In this document: piece by piece, positions 27,032 through 35,928 of the stretch | Layout of the letters: each line of letters begins with the position of its first letter | How positions within the stretch are numbered: position 1 is the stretch's first letter | Assembly: GCF_001436375.1 (NCBI RefSeq) | Contig: NZ_AZGA01000020.1 | Location: 1-64,000, forward strand | Direction: 5' to 3' | Length of the DNA: 64,000 nt | Source of the DNA: Agrilactobacillus composti DSM 18527 = JCM 14202 | GTDB lineage: Bacteria > Bacillota > Bacilli > Lactobacillales > Lactobacillaceae | Notes under the pieces: model-generated | What the model saw: the letters and a program-made list of their open reading frames with translations, nothing else | What the model was told of the DNA's origin: nothing | The model's database searches: none | Position numbers and translations under genes: made by a program

Positions 27032-28270
27032 TTGCAGACATATATATCAAAACTTCGAGGATTCACACCATCAATTTACTTTTTCATGATAGGAACATTT
27101 GTCTCAAATATCGGAAACGGTATGTTCTCATTGATTGTTAGTAAAGTGTTGTATGATAAAACAGGTTCAGTAACTGCTTTTGGAATTGTAATAATTGTTC
27201 AAAATATTGCTTCGTTGCTTTTGAATATCGTTGCAGGGTATTCAGCTGACAGATTTTCTACGAGGCGAGTCTCAATGATAGCAGATTTTTTACAGGGACT
27301 GTTGATCTTGTCTGGTGCAATCTTACTACGATTTGGAGATCAGATTATCGTTTTGATGACTGTAATGGTACTTGTTAATTTTGTTTTGCCGTTTTTTAGA
27401 GCAGCAAATTTTAAAATAATCCCTGAATTAAATCGCGGCGAAACAAAATTAATTTCACTTAATGGTTTTAGGAGTTCTCTAAATCAAAGTGGACAGTTAA
27501 TTGGTGTTGCGTTAGCAGCACCATTAATTTTTATGCATTGGACCATTGCTGCATTAGTAATAAATGCAACTAGTTTCTTTATTTCTTGCTTTTGCACTTC
27601 GCGTTTGAAGCTAAAACAAGCAAATACTCCAACAAAACTCGGAAAAGTTGGTAACCTTTATCGTAGTTGGGTGGATATAATACGCACCCTATTTTTAGAT
27701 AAACAACTGTTACTTTTGTTGATATTCACAATTTTTGATTATATATCAGTTAGCTTTGTTAATCTCATGGAAATAAAATATGCAACAGTAACATTGCATA
27801 ATGCAGCTTTGTTATCCCTATTAGATGGTGCATTTGCAGTAGGAGCAATGAGTGCATTTCTCTTGATCAATATCTGGTTTTCACGTGTCAGATTTCACAC
27901 AATCGCATGGGTCGGACTACTTATTCAGGGGCTAATGTTTATTGCATTGTGTATATTTAATGATTTAGTTATTGCAGCTATTGTAATGTTTATAATAGGC
28001 GTATTTAATGGTTGTTCTGTTTCAATATTCCAAACGGAATTACACAAAATCTTTAAAGATAATGACCGAGGGAGGATTTCAAGTTTTCGTGATGTTTTAG
28101 TATCGATCGGAACAATAATTGTTATTCCTGTTGCCTCAAGAGCTCTGAATTTAGATTTAAATTTTGGATTAATCGTGTTTGGAGTGTTCTTAATAGTCAT
28201 TGCAGTTTTTTTAGTTGTGGTATGCATCAAGGGATTATTTTCAGTAAATATTGAGGATGATAAACATTGA
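27032..28270 (+). CDS. MFS transporter, probable exporter of the operon's product
   Basis: The 412-residue protein has about twelve membrane helices and resembles MFS drug/macrolide exporters (N-terminal FMIGTFVSNIGNGMFSLIVS, cytoplasmic loop GYSADRFSTRRV between helices 2 and 3, equivalent to the A-motif). In biosynthetic clusters such a protein usually exports the product and gives self-resistance. Start TTG at 27032 has GGGAGG seven bases upstream. It overlaps the third ligase gene by four bases. Substrate not known. Confidence 0.85.
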   Translation: MQTYISKLRGFTPSIYFFMIGTFVSNIGNGMFSLIVSKVLYDKTGSVTAFGIVIIVQNIASLLLNIVAGYSADRFSTRRVSMIADFLQGLLILSGAILLRFGDQIIVLMTVMVLVNFVLPFFRAANFKIIPELNRGETKLISLNGFRSSLNQSGQLIGVALAAPLIFMHWTIAALVINATSFFISCFCTSRLKLKQANTPTKLGKVGNLYRSWVDIIRTLFLDKQLLLLLIFTIFDYISVSFVNLMEIKYATVTLHNAALLSLLDGAFAVGAMSAFLLINIWFSRVRFHTIAWVGLLIQGLMFIALCIFNDLVIAAIVMFIIGVFNGCSVSIFQTELHKIFKDNDRGRISSFRDVLVSIGTIIVIPVASRALNLDLNFGLIVFGVFLIVIAVFLVVVCIKGLFSVNIEDDKH

Positions 28271-29460
28271 AAATTGTACTTTTAGGAAAGAGTTTCGTTA
28301 TAGCAAGGAAAATTTTGGAAATATCGCCGTCAATTAAACTCATTGTAATTGATAATTCCGAATATCTTAAAGATGATTCAAATAACACGAAAAACATGTC
28401 TAAATTTATTTCGTATGTAACTGGAGCAGATCTCGTTGCAGAAGTAGCACCTAAACTAATCGTGGATAAAGACATTGTAGGCGTTATACCAGCATTCGAA
28501 AGAACGGTTACGGATGCCAATTTGTTGGCAAAAAAGTTAAATTTATCAAGAATAGGCGATATTGGGGCAGAAATTTTCCGAGATAAATATAAACTAAGAG
28601 AATTCTGCGAAAAAATTGGTATTAATCAGCCGCCGTACAAACTAATTCATAATGTTGAGGAGTTAAGAAATTATTTTTCTGGAAAACCGTTAATTTATAA
28701 GCCGATATCATTAGCAGGATCAGTCGGAGTGGTAAAAATATCTGAAGAGTCAACGATAGATAGCGAATATAGTTTTACTGAAGCAGAAATGAAAAGAGAA
28801 AACTCGTCAGAATTATTAGGGATTGCTGAGGAGTATGTTCCTGGTAGTGAATTTTCTTGTGAATATGTAGTTGAGAGTGGAAATGTTGTTTTTAGAAACA
28901 TTACTAAGAAGTTTAAATTTGATAATGGTTATTTTGTTGAATCTGGACATCTTGTACCTGGTATTGTAAATGGTATAGCTCAGCATGAAATCTTTGAATC
29001 GCTTGATAAAATTGTTTCTGAAGCACAAATAGGGACAGCAATTCTACATTCAGAATGGATAGTGACTCATGATAATCAGCCAGTTCTGGTAGAAATTGCA
29101 GGTAGGCGGCCAGGTGATCGAATCGTTGATTTAATCAGTCTGGCTTATGGCTTTGATTTTTTATGGGAATACTGTCTTACGATGATTGGAGAAAATACCA
29201 GTTACCAGGGTATATCCTTGAAATTCGCAGAGCAAAAATATTTTGAAATCTCTTCTGGTGAAGTAATTTCGATAAATGGAATAGAAAATTTTGCCAATAT
29301 TAAGTTTGAACTGGATGTACACGAAGGAGATATAATTCCTGAAGTTAAAAGCTCTGAAGATCGCAGAGGGTACTTTATTTTATCTAATAATGACTTCTTT
29401 GCTTTAGAAGCTAATGTTCGTAAGGCTAATAAGTTATTAACCATAAGCACCAAGTCATAA
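28267..29460 (+). CDS. ATP-grasp ligase (third of three)
   Basis: The 397-residue protein shows a Rossmann-like N-terminal domain (KIVLLGKSFVIARKI), the ATP-grasp strand LIYKPISLAGSVGVVKI (about 138), EEYVPGSEFSCEYVVE (about 193) and the metal strand PVLVEIAGRRPGDRI (about 273). It belongs to the same ATP-grasp_4-like group as the other two, but they share only motif-level similarity, suggesting different substrates rather than a recent duplication. TTG start with GAGG ten bases upstream, overlapping the MFS gene. Last gene before the terminator. Confidence 0.85.
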   Translation: MKIVLLGKSFVIARKILEISPSIKLIVIDNSEYLKDDSNNTKNMSKFISYVTGADLVAEVAPKLIVDKDIVGVIPAFERTVTDANLLAKKLNLSRIGDIGAEIFRDKYKLREFCEKIGINQPPYKLIHNVEELRNYFSGKPLIYKPISLAGSVGVVKISEESTIDSEYSFTEAEMKRENSSELLGIAEEYVPGSEFSCEYVVESGNVVFRNITKKFKFDNGYFVESGHLVPGIVNGIAQHEIFESLDKIVSEAQIGTAILHSEWIVTHDNQPVLVEIAGRRPGDRIVDLISLAYGFDFLWEYCLTMIGENTSYQGISLKFAEQKYFEISSGEVISINGIENFANIKFELDVHEGDIIPEVKSSEDRRGYFILSNNDFFALEANVRKANKLLTISTKS

Positions 29461-29548
29461 TAAGCAACATAGTTAAATCAAAGCTTAACAGGATTCAAAG
29501 ATAGGTCAGTGGGGAAAGTTCAAGAAGAAATGAAATATTAAGAAATTT

Positions 29549-29595
29549 AAAGCGGCTTGATTCCGATGTTTTCTCGGAGTCAAGCCGCTTTTACT
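29549..29595 (+). terminator. Intrinsic terminator of the biosynthetic operon
   Basis: AAAGCGGCTTGA pairs TCAAGCCGCTTT, continued by TCCGA/TCGGA, with a T-rich tail. It closes the AT-rich operon 88 bases after the last stop. Confidence 0.85.
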
Positions 29596-29711
29596 AGAAT
29601 AATAGGCTCTTTGTCAATGAGTGTTGGTGACATTAATTTTGAAAGTTAGACTGTAATTGGTCTAGCATTTTTCTTTTACAATCAAGTTGCTTTTCAGCCT
29701 TCGGCCCTAAG

Positions 29712-30398
29712 TTAAGCCACCTTACATTCCAGGTAAATTCGTAGCTTAAAATTATCGAAGTTGCGATAACCGTAGCTCGTTTTCTTTATCTTCTTTATTT
29801 TTCCATTGAGCCCCTCCAGCGGGCCATTTGAGTAGTCATAACGACAACTGTTTAGCAGTGCCGACCAATTCTTCTTAAGTGTACTGATCGTGGTGTCCAT
29901 CTCATTGTGCAGTGGTCTGTAATCATTCAAAGTCTGTTTTAACAGGTTGGAATCACGGGTATGAACGGCATGGAGGACCTGTTGATAAGTCCAGTAGGTT
30001 TCCTTAAAGGCTGGGTCAAGCTCAAGGGCATTGTGGATAAGATTGACTTGTGTTTCATAGTAACCCAAATGAATTTGGTACATTGGTTTAGTCGCTTCCA
30101 GTTTGCCAGAGTCTTTTAAAAACAAGCGCCAATAGGACTTTAACACCTTGTATTCACGTGAAGAATGCTTATATTTTTTCATCAATTGTTTCCGCGTCGT
30201 GTTCAAGGCACGATTGACCATATTGACGATATGAAACCGGTCGACAATGACCTGGGCATTCGGAAACACTTTCGGTATAAAACTGATATAGGCCGCATTA
30301 AGGTCAACCACGATAGTTTTAACCTTTTGACGTTTACTTGGTTCATGATTGAGCCACTTGTAGTAAGCAGCTCGCGATATCTTGACTAACCGGCACAT
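29712..30398 (-). pseudogene. Fusion of IS3 OrfB N terminus with ISL3 transposase C terminus
   Basis: The first 24 residues (CRLVKISRAAYYKWLNHEPS) are the helix-turn-helix start of an IS3/IS150 OrfB. From residue 25 (KVKTIVVDLNAAYISFIP) the protein switches to the ISL3 DDE transposase: VDLN with the first catalytic Asp region, VIVDRFHIVNMVNRA, and the C-terminal NGPLEGLNGKIKKIKKTSYGYRNF with the catalytic Glu. The junction lies near 30326. The zinc-finger and helix-turn-helix part of ISL3 and the whole IS3 DDE core are absent, so an active enzyme is not expected. The OrfB frame continues upstream to about 30500. Confidence 0.8.
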
Positions 30399-30408
30399 AA
30401 CAGTGACT

Positions 30409-31158
30409 TCATAACGTTTCCCTGTATCTGGATTTACTTCTTTTGAGAGTTCTTTGATGGCTTGATAGGTTTCTTCTGAGATTCTCCGCCCCTTTCCAGT
30501 TCTTGAATTTTTTTAACAATTTATTTTCAGTAGTGACATAATTCAAACGAGCTTCCAACCGTTTGATTTCAAGTTCTTGTTTCTCAGCTTCTGTTAGATG
30601 TTCCTTGTCTTCTTTAGATTTACCCCGACGGTCAGCTAGGGCCTCTGGCCCACCACTTTTGAACTTCTTGACCCAAGCGTAAACCTGTCCGTAAGACACA
30701 TTAAATTTCTTAATGGCACCGCTATAATCTAGCTCATTAGCGATGGTCCACTGAGCGATTTCAACACGTTCCTTTTTGGTTGTAGTTCGTCCGGATTTCA
30801 TTGTAGGGCGCCTCCTAGTGGTAGTTAGTGATTTACCACTAGTATACAAAGAAACCCATTGATAGATAACCCCAGGATTTGAAATATCATATTTTTCACA
30901 GAGCTTGGGCAAAGATATATTTGTTTCTAGGTACTCTTGAACGACCTTGGTTTTAAACTCAGCTGAGTAAGTTATTATTATTCTACGTTTAAGACCATCA
31001 ATTCCGTGATCGGCATGACGCTTGACCCACAGATCAACAGTACTGTGCTTAATACCATAGGCATGTTCAATTTGGTAGGTACTCCAATTTTCATTTTCTA
31101 CTAGACCAATATAGAAAAGTTTATCGTCAACACTGTATCTAGAGCCTTTTCGACCCAT
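30409..31158 (-). CDS. IS3-family OrfA (IS150 group)
   Basis: The 249-residue protein has two helix-turn-helix units (GIKHSTVDLWVKRH; YDISNPGVIYQW) and a third near residue 150, followed by a leucine-zipper-like segment (EIKRLEARLNYVTTENKLLKK), as in OrfA of IS150-type elements. A run of seven A residues (30509-30515, plus strand T7) is the usual place of programmed frameshifting into OrfB. After it, a further base seems to be lost within the run GAAAGGGGCGG, so OrfA and OrfB can no longer be joined by a simple -1 shift and the last 35 or so residues read out of frame. Probably non-functional. Confidence 0.75.
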   Translation of the reverse strand: MGRKGSRYSVDDKLFYIGLVENENWSTYQIEHAYGIKHSTVDLWVKRHADHGIDGLKRRIIITYSAEFKTKVVQEYLETNISLPKLCEKYDISNPGVIYQWVSLYTSGKSLTTTRRRPTMKSGRTTTKKERVEIAQWTIANELDYSGAIKKFNVSYGQVYAWVKKFKSGGPEALADRRGKSKEDKEHLTEAEKQELEIKRLEARLNYVTTENKLLKKFKNWKGAENLRRNLSSHQRTLKRSKSRYRETL

Positions 31159-31275
31159 AAAAAAACTCCTTCCTAGGAAAACAGGTTTTAATTATTTACC
31201 TGTCTACCTAAGTAGGAGTATAGCCAAACTAGCTCGTTGGTGGCTTTTTCAATACGTTTTATTATTTACTGCTTA

Positions 31276-31311
31276 CACCATTTCCGCCGCACCTTCTGGG
31301 TGCGGTGGTGT
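31276..31311. repeat. GC-rich inverted repeat in the gene-free stretch 31231-31542
   Basis: ACACC...CCGCACC pairs GGTGCGG...GGTGT around the loop TTCTG. There is no T run, so it is not an ordinary terminator. Apart from this and the ribosome binding site of the next gene, nothing is recognised between 31231 and 31542. Confidence 0.4.
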
Positions 31312-31542
31312 ACATAGGTAATGCGGCGTAGCTCAAGGAGTTGCGCTTTTTATTTTATTACGAGTGAATAATCCGGGAGATAATACTGATTCGTCTTGCC
31401 AATGGGTTAGTTGAGAATCTTATCATCAAAAGAGAAAGATAAAATGGCAAAAAAAGAAAGCGATTTCCAAACGAGAATAATCATGATATTCTAGTAGTTA
31501 TTAGTTTCTGTTTATCACAATTAGTATTGAAAGGAGACAGCC

Positions 31543-32106
31543 ATGGAAAAAATAGAAGTGAAAGCATACCAAATAATAAATTTTTTAAAGAAAAGAAAGT
31601 TGGATGGACAGAAGATTAGCCAATGGCTTTTGGCGATTGGCGTGGGATTCTTAATATCCATCTATATTATCAATTTTTTTAGGATCAAACTTATACCAAT
31701 GATGACTATAAATGAACAAAGTATAAATACATTGTTTATTAATTTGAAAATTGAAGATGTGGCGATTTATCAATACATATTATTCATTGTTGGGATTTTT
31801 TGTATTATTTGTTCCTTCTTTTTTCTTTCTGAAAAATATAAAGTCAAAAGGATTATTTTTTTTATGCTGCTAATTTTCTTTGATTGTATAGGTGTAGTCT
31901 CAGTACTTACTCAACATAAATTGGATTTATGGTTTGTCATGGTAATTATTATCACATCGGTTTATGGAGTGAAAATAGTTATGAATATAGTCAGCATTAT
32001 CTACAACTGGTTGTTTATCGATAGTAGTAATGCAGACAGGAAGGTTGATATTGCTAAGATATCACTCATCTGGGCAATAGCTGCAACAATACTTGGGTTA
32101 GCCTAG
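31543..32106 (+). CDS. Hypothetical membrane protein, 187 residues
   Basis: The basic N terminus (about residues 1-25) is followed by four or five strongly hydrophobic segments (about 26-48, 73-95, 103-122, 128-150 and 170-187). AAAGGAG lies eight bases before the ATG. AT-rich like the following gene, with which it probably forms an operon 50 bases apart. No family is recognised; comparison with immunity or small transport proteins gave no motif match by eye. Confidence 0.6.
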   Translation: MEKIEVKAYQIINFLKKRKLDGQKISQWLLAIGVGFLISIYIINFFRIKLIPMMTINEQSINTLFINLKIEDVAIYQYILFIVGIFCIICSFFFLSEKYKVKRIIFFMLLIFFDCIGVVSVLTQHKLDLWFVMVIIITSVYGVKIVMNIVSIIYNWLFIDSSNADRKVDIAKISLIWAIAATILGLA

Positions 32107-32156
32107 TTTTTTTGAAAAAGTACTAGGGAATTAATGATTGAAAGGAGATTTGAAAA

Positions 32157-32552
32157 TTGAGGTACAGAATAACGGAAATTATCATTACAAGCGTATCATT
32201 GATCTTCACACTTTGTTTGTATTTCTACAAACAAAAATTGGTAGATATACAATCACAGTATGATAATCTTTTTGAGAGGGTATTTGCTGTAGCAGGTGAG
32301 CCCCATTATTATGCATACTTATTTGTGGGGATTATTTGTATCATCTCATTGATTTTCTTTTCTGTATCGAGTGTTCGATTTTTAATAAAAACTAATCGAA
32401 ATGCTCAGACTATTTATTTAGAGATACTTTTATACCCAGTAATTAATTTGGTAGTTTTGGTTATTTTATTGCTTGTTTTCTGGGATCCGATTTTAACGAC
32501 TTTTGCAATTCTGGGTATTGGCGGGGGGATCTTGGTTACATTGCAATCTTAA
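32157..32552 (+). CDS. Hypothetical membrane protein, 131 residues
   Basis: Four hydrophobic helices (about residues 7-24, 54-75, 90-108 and 112-130) with a short soluble loop around residues 28-50. The start is TTG at 32157 with GGAG nine bases upstream; no ATG gives a better frame. It lies downstream of another orphan membrane protein of similar base composition. No family recognised. Confidence 0.55.
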   Translation: MRYRITEIIITSVSLIFTLCLYFYKQKLVDIQSQYDNLFERVFAVAGEPHYYAYLFVGIICIISLIFFSVSSVRFLIKTNRNAQTIYLEILLYPVINLVVLVILLLVFWDPILTTFAILGIGGGILVTLQS

Positions 32553-32683
32553 TTTTAGTACATGATGTTAAAGACGAGGGGTTAAATGATCACGTAATTA
32601 TTAGATTGATATGATACATGCGCAATAACAATCGAAGGCGATGAAATTAATACAGAAACGTCGCGGAGTTAACAAGAAAGATA

Positions 32684-32740
32684 AAAATTTCCACGTAAGA
32701 TCCTTGTGAATAAACAAGGTTTTTGCGTGGATTTTTAGTC
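32684..32740. terminator. Bidirectional terminator; rest of 32553-33019 appears empty
   Basis: AAAATTTCCACG pairs CGTGGATTTTT with an inner CCTTGT/ACAAGG stem and T or A tracts on both sides. The remainder of this 550-base gene-free stretch shows no gene or RNA that I can support. Confidence 0.65.
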
Positions 32741-33019
32741 TCGAGAGTAGTAAGTATCTTTGCCGAAAGGGATAAGATAGTTAGCCGAAGTGATAACCTT
32801 TGGGTACCACCTTCAGAGATATTAGGAAAACAGTAAGAGAAATACAGTGAAATCTGTGTTAGGAAACGTATTTTTTGAATAGCTGAGTAAAGCAAATGCT
32901 AGCTTATATTCTAATTGTTAATCATGAAAGCGATTGCCGAAATAACGCAATTGTGAAAATATTTTCATACAAACGCCTTGGCGGTGGGCACTAGTTTTTG
33001 AATATTCTGTGATAAACCC

Positions 33020-33052
33020 TTGACTTAAAAATGAGTATGTGGTTAAATAACC
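33020..33052 (+). promoter_or_regulatory. Promoter with overlapping palindrome upstream of the PTS IIC gene
   Basis: TTGACT (33020-33025), 17 bases and TTAAAT (33043-33048). The palindrome GGTTAAATAACC (33041-33052) covers the -10 and could be an operator. Confidence 0.55.
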
Positions 33053-33103
33053 GTTAATATATGAGATTTGAATGAGATTAACATTAAGAAAGGAGTTTCT
33101 ATT

Positions 33104-34222
33104 ATGGCGGATACAGTACCTAGTCAAACTACAGCTACAGCCACAGCGGCTGCGTCAGAACCAGAAACAAAAAGTACCGTTAAAGATTATGTTTATACAG
33201 TTTCAGCAGGGGTCAGTAACGTCATTTTAGTCATGCTGGGCATTGGCTTGCTCACAGAGTCCTTGGCTGGTTTTATCCACTGGCAGGCACTCCATGAAGT
33301 GGGTACCATGGCCAAGATGCTCCTGGCACCTGCCTTTGGGGCCGTCATTGCTGCCACGTTAAAGACCAATACCTTGGTTTTGTGTAGTTCCATGATTGCT
33401 TCAACCGTTGGTGCCAACTCCGTCTTCTTCACCCAAGGTAATGTGGCCGGCATCACTGCCACTGGCCATGCGCTACCTCAAGTAGCCGGTTCGTTGGTCA
33501 TCACTTCTGGCCAGCCCATTAGTGCCGTTGCTGCCGGGTTGATTGCCGCTTTAGTTGGGAAATATCTCACTGGCAAGACGCCACTGGATATGATGCTAGT
33601 ACCCTTAGCTGCAACTTTGATCGGTGGGATTTTTGGCTTAGGCCTGGCTTCCGTTACGACCCCAGCGCTGTTGGCCGTTAGTAAATTCATGGCCCAATCC
33701 ATGCAAGTCAACCCAGTTTTAGGGGCAGCCGTCATTTCCTTGACTTGGGGCTTGTTCTTAATGACCCCGGCCTCTTCAGCGGCCCTAGCCATTGCCTTGA
33801 CCCTAGATCCACTGTCCGCCGGGGCGGCCTTAGTGGGGACCACCGCCCAATTCGTCGGCTTCTTGCTGATGACTTGGCGGCAAAACAACTTGGGCGCGAA
33901 CATTGCCCAAGGGGTCATCACCCCTAAGATCCAATTTCCAAACCTCCTGCGGCATCCCCAAATGGCCATCCCGCCATTTATCGCGGCCATTGTCTCCGCA
34001 CCGATTGCCGTTTCCATGCTAGGTTTCAAAGTGCCATATGAACTGGGCGGATTAGGCTTGAACTCCTTTATCGCTCCCATTAATTTGGCCAGCACCAACC
34101 TCCACATGTTCTGGGTTTATCTAGGCGCCGGCGTTATCTTGCCAGCCGTTATCACCATGGTGGTTTACTTCGGCATGAAAGCCATGGGCCTGACTCGGGA
34201 AATGCACGTCAGTGTGGTTTAA
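33104..34222 (+). CDS. PTS-type sugar transporter subunit IIC (PF13303 family)
   Basis: The 372-residue protein has an N-terminal cytoplasmic Thr/Ala-rich extension (about 35 residues) and then about nine hydrophobic segments with many Gly/Ala-Pro kinks. It matches the stand-alone EIIC_2 group seen in lactobacilli and other Firmicutes (LVLCSSMIASTVGANSVFF; SGQPISAVAAGLIAALVGKY). No IIA or IIB gene is adjacent, so its phosphorylation partner is unknown and a non-PTS transport role is possible. The ATG at 33104 has AAAGGAG ten bases upstream; an earlier ATG has no site. Confidence 0.8.
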   Translation: MADTVPSQTTATATAAASEPETKSTVKDYVYTVSAGVSNVILVMLGIGLLTESLAGFIHWQALHEVGTMAKMLLAPAFGAVIAATLKTNTLVLCSSMIASTVGANSVFFTQGNVAGITATGHALPQVAGSLVITSGQPISAVAAGLIAALVGKYLTGKTPLDMMLVPLAATLIGGIFGLGLASVTTPALLAVSKFMAQSMQVNPVLGAAVISLTWGLFLMTPASSAALAIALTLDPLSAGAALVGTTAQFVGFLLMTWRQNNLGANIAQGVITPKIQFPNLLRHPQMAIPPFIAAIVSAPIAVSMLGFKVPYELGGLGLNSFIAPINLASTNLHMFWVYLGAGVILPAVITMVVYFGMKAMGLTREMHVSVV

Positions 34223-34246
34223 AACTTCAATCAATATTCAGACACG

Positions 34247-34290
34247 AAAAGAGCTTTATTTCAGAATAATCTGGGATAAAGCTCTTTTTG
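34247..34290 (+). terminator. Intrinsic terminator of the PTS IIC gene
   Basis: AAAAGAGCTTTAT pairs ATAAAGCTCTTTT with loop around AATAATCTGGG and a T tail. Nearly identical to the terminator at 35929. Confidence 0.85.
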
Positions 34291-34334
34291 TAATAGGTGT
34301 TAGGTTGAAATTTGAAAACTCTGAAAAATCGTTA

Positions 34335-34364
34335 TTGTTTTCCAGTGATTTTCTAGGTTACAAT
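34335..34364 (+). promoter_or_regulatory. Probable sigma-A promoter of the first lyase-like gene
   Basis: TTGTTT (34335-34340), 18 bases and TACAAT (34359-34364), 39 bases before the start. No -24/-12 element or LevR dyad is present here, unlike the paralogues further right. Confidence 0.45.
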
Positions 34365-34403
34365 TGAACCAATTAGTGACATAAAGCCAAGGGAGGAATT
34401 TTT

Positions 34404-35906
34404 GTGAAGTGGTTTGCTAGATTGAGTGTTATTTTAGGCGTTATTTTAATGGGGCTTTCTTGGCAACACCAACCCCAATCCGTGCAGGCCGCCACGGTCT
34501 CACCGCTGATCACTGCCTATCAGCCCCAGCTTAAAACGGCAACTTATAGTACCAGTTATACGGATGCCAGCGGCCAGACGCAGCAAGTTGATTTAACGCA
34601 CCCGGGCATCACCTTGAGCGCCAGCCAATTGACGACCATGCAAAAGCAAGTCCGGGCCGGTGTGGAACCTTGGGCCAGCGCATTTACTGCCTATGCTAAT
34701 GATTCTTTTGCCCGGAAAGTCAATCCTCGGATTTATTTTGAAGCTAACAACGATATCTTCATCCATATTCCCGGGCCTTGGGCCATTGCCGGTTACAGCA
34801 ATCCCAGTGAATATGTGGGGGATCGGGTCAACAAGGACGGTGCCACCATTTTTAAACAAACCATTATGTGGTATCTCACTGGGGATGAGGCTTATCGGGC
34901 CAACGCCATGAATGCCATGCGGACCTATGAAAAGATTCAAAGTGTGCAGCCCCACCGCAACTTCCGCTTTGCCACGCTGAGCTATTGGCTCAGCGCCTCT
35001 GCTGAAATCTTGCGGGCTACTGACGGCCCCACCGAGAGTCTAAACTGGACCCAGACTGATACTGATAATTTGACCCAGGTTTCAGGCAAACTGGCCAATG
35101 CTTACGATATCCATTCGTATTTTATGAATCAACATCAATTTACTGTGATGGGGGCCATGGGTCGGGCTATTTTTACCAATGATTATCCCCTATATGCCGA
35201 AGCGGTGGAAGCCACCACGGTCAATAACCAGGGCCAGCACGGCGGTAAGAATGGGTCGATCATGTATGAAATGCGCTGGATGACTCAAAACGATGCCACC
35301 GGAGCTGCCTTAGCCCCAGCTGACCAACATGTTCAACTCATGGAAATGGGGCGCGACGTGGGCCATGCCTGGGATGATGTGGGTGGACTTAGCACTTTGG
35401 TTCAGACGATTTACAGTCAGGGGACCAAGGTGGACCCAAGTTCAGGAACCGTTTCTTTTCAAAATAACGCGGTGAATCCCTTTAACTTCCTTGATGACCG
35501 CTTACTGGCCGGTACCACTTATATGTTGCGCTACGAGAAAGGTGAAGATGTGCCCTGGACCCCAGCAGACAGCGGCTTGGGGATTTATAACCAGATTAAT
35601 TCCAGCGGTCGTGGGCGCATCGATCCGTTTTTAGGGATTCTTTACAATTATTACAAGTATGACCAGGGGGCAGATATGACTGCCGCGAAATATCAGCCGT
35701 TAACCCAGGCTTATGAAGCCGCCATGCCAGAAGGGACTTCCTTTGACTATCCCGCTGCGGGAACGCTGTTGTTTACCCGGGATAAGACAACAGTACCACC
35801 CAGTCAGCCCACCGAATCAGGCTGGAACGGCTTTTGGACTGGTGTTTATAACTGGTTTAAACAGGCGATAGAATATGTGTGGCATTGGATCGCACCGAAT
35901 AGTTAG
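34404..35906 (+). CDS. Secreted alginate-lyase-like (PF05426-type) enzyme
   Basis: The 500-residue protein has a signal peptide (to about QAATV, residue 31) followed by an alpha-barrel lyase-like domain. Landmarks shared with three paralogues in the window are THPGITLSASQL (about 60), YLTGDEAYRANAMNAMRTY (about 155), the MNQHQFTVMGAMGRA segment (about 245) and MEMGRDVGHAWDD (about 315). In polysaccharide lyases of this fold, Asn, His and Tyr/Arg residues from these segments perform beta-elimination on uronic acids. A C-terminal aromatic amphipathic tail (NWFKQAIEYVWHWIA) may bind cell surface or sugar. GTG start with GGGAGGA six bases upstream. Confidence 0.78.
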   Translation: MKWFARLSVILGVILMGLSWQHQPQSVQAATVSPLITAYQPQLKTATYSTSYTDASGQTQQVDLTHPGITLSASQLTTMQKQVRAGVEPWASAFTAYANDSFARKVNPRIYFEANNDIFIHIPGPWAIAGYSNPSEYVGDRVNKDGATIFKQTIMWYLTGDEAYRANAMNAMRTYEKIQSVQPHRNFRFATLSYWLSASAEILRATDGPTESLNWTQTDTDNLTQVSGKLANAYDIHSYFMNQHQFTVMGAMGRAIFTNDYPLYAEAVEATTVNNQGQHGGKNGSIMYEMRWMTQNDATGAALAPADQHVQLMEMGRDVGHAWDDVGGLSTLVQTIYSQGTKVDPSSGTVSFQNNAVNPFNFLDDRLLAGTTYMLRYEKGEDVPWTPADSGLGIYNQINSSGRGRIDPFLGILYNYYKYDQGADMTAAKYQPLTQAYEAAMPEGTSFDYPAAGTLLFTRDKTTVPPSQPTESGWNGFWTGVYNWFKQAIEYVWHWIAPNS

Positions 35907-35928
35907 TAACTAGACTTGAAGGGTATTA

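Larger units (their letters stand above)
29605..31230 (-). mobile_element. Chimeric insertion-sequence remnant: ISL3-family end joined to IS3-family (IS150-group) end
   Basis: The left side starts with GGCTCTTTGTCAATGAG at 29605, a likely ISL3-type terminal repeat, and encodes the C-terminal half of an ISL3 transposase. From about 30326 rightwards the sequence is the OrfA and the OrfB start of an IS3-family element. Each half lacks its second end and a complete transposase, so neither can move alone. Right limit is approximate; TATACTCCTACTTAGG on the minus strand near 31225 may be the IS3 end. It borders the AT-rich operon and may mark how the island arrived. Confidence 0.7.

Noticed and set aside
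32957-33005. Possible sigma-54 promoter before the PTS IIC gene (GGCAC near 32987)
   Set aside because: The GG and GC dinucleotides are not ten bases apart and the -12 lacks GC; a good sigma-A promoter lies just downstream.
33193-34107. Long minus-strand frames opposite the PTS IIC gene
   Set aside because: They mirror an Ala/Gly-rich membrane protein gene and have no ribosome binding site or recognisable domain.
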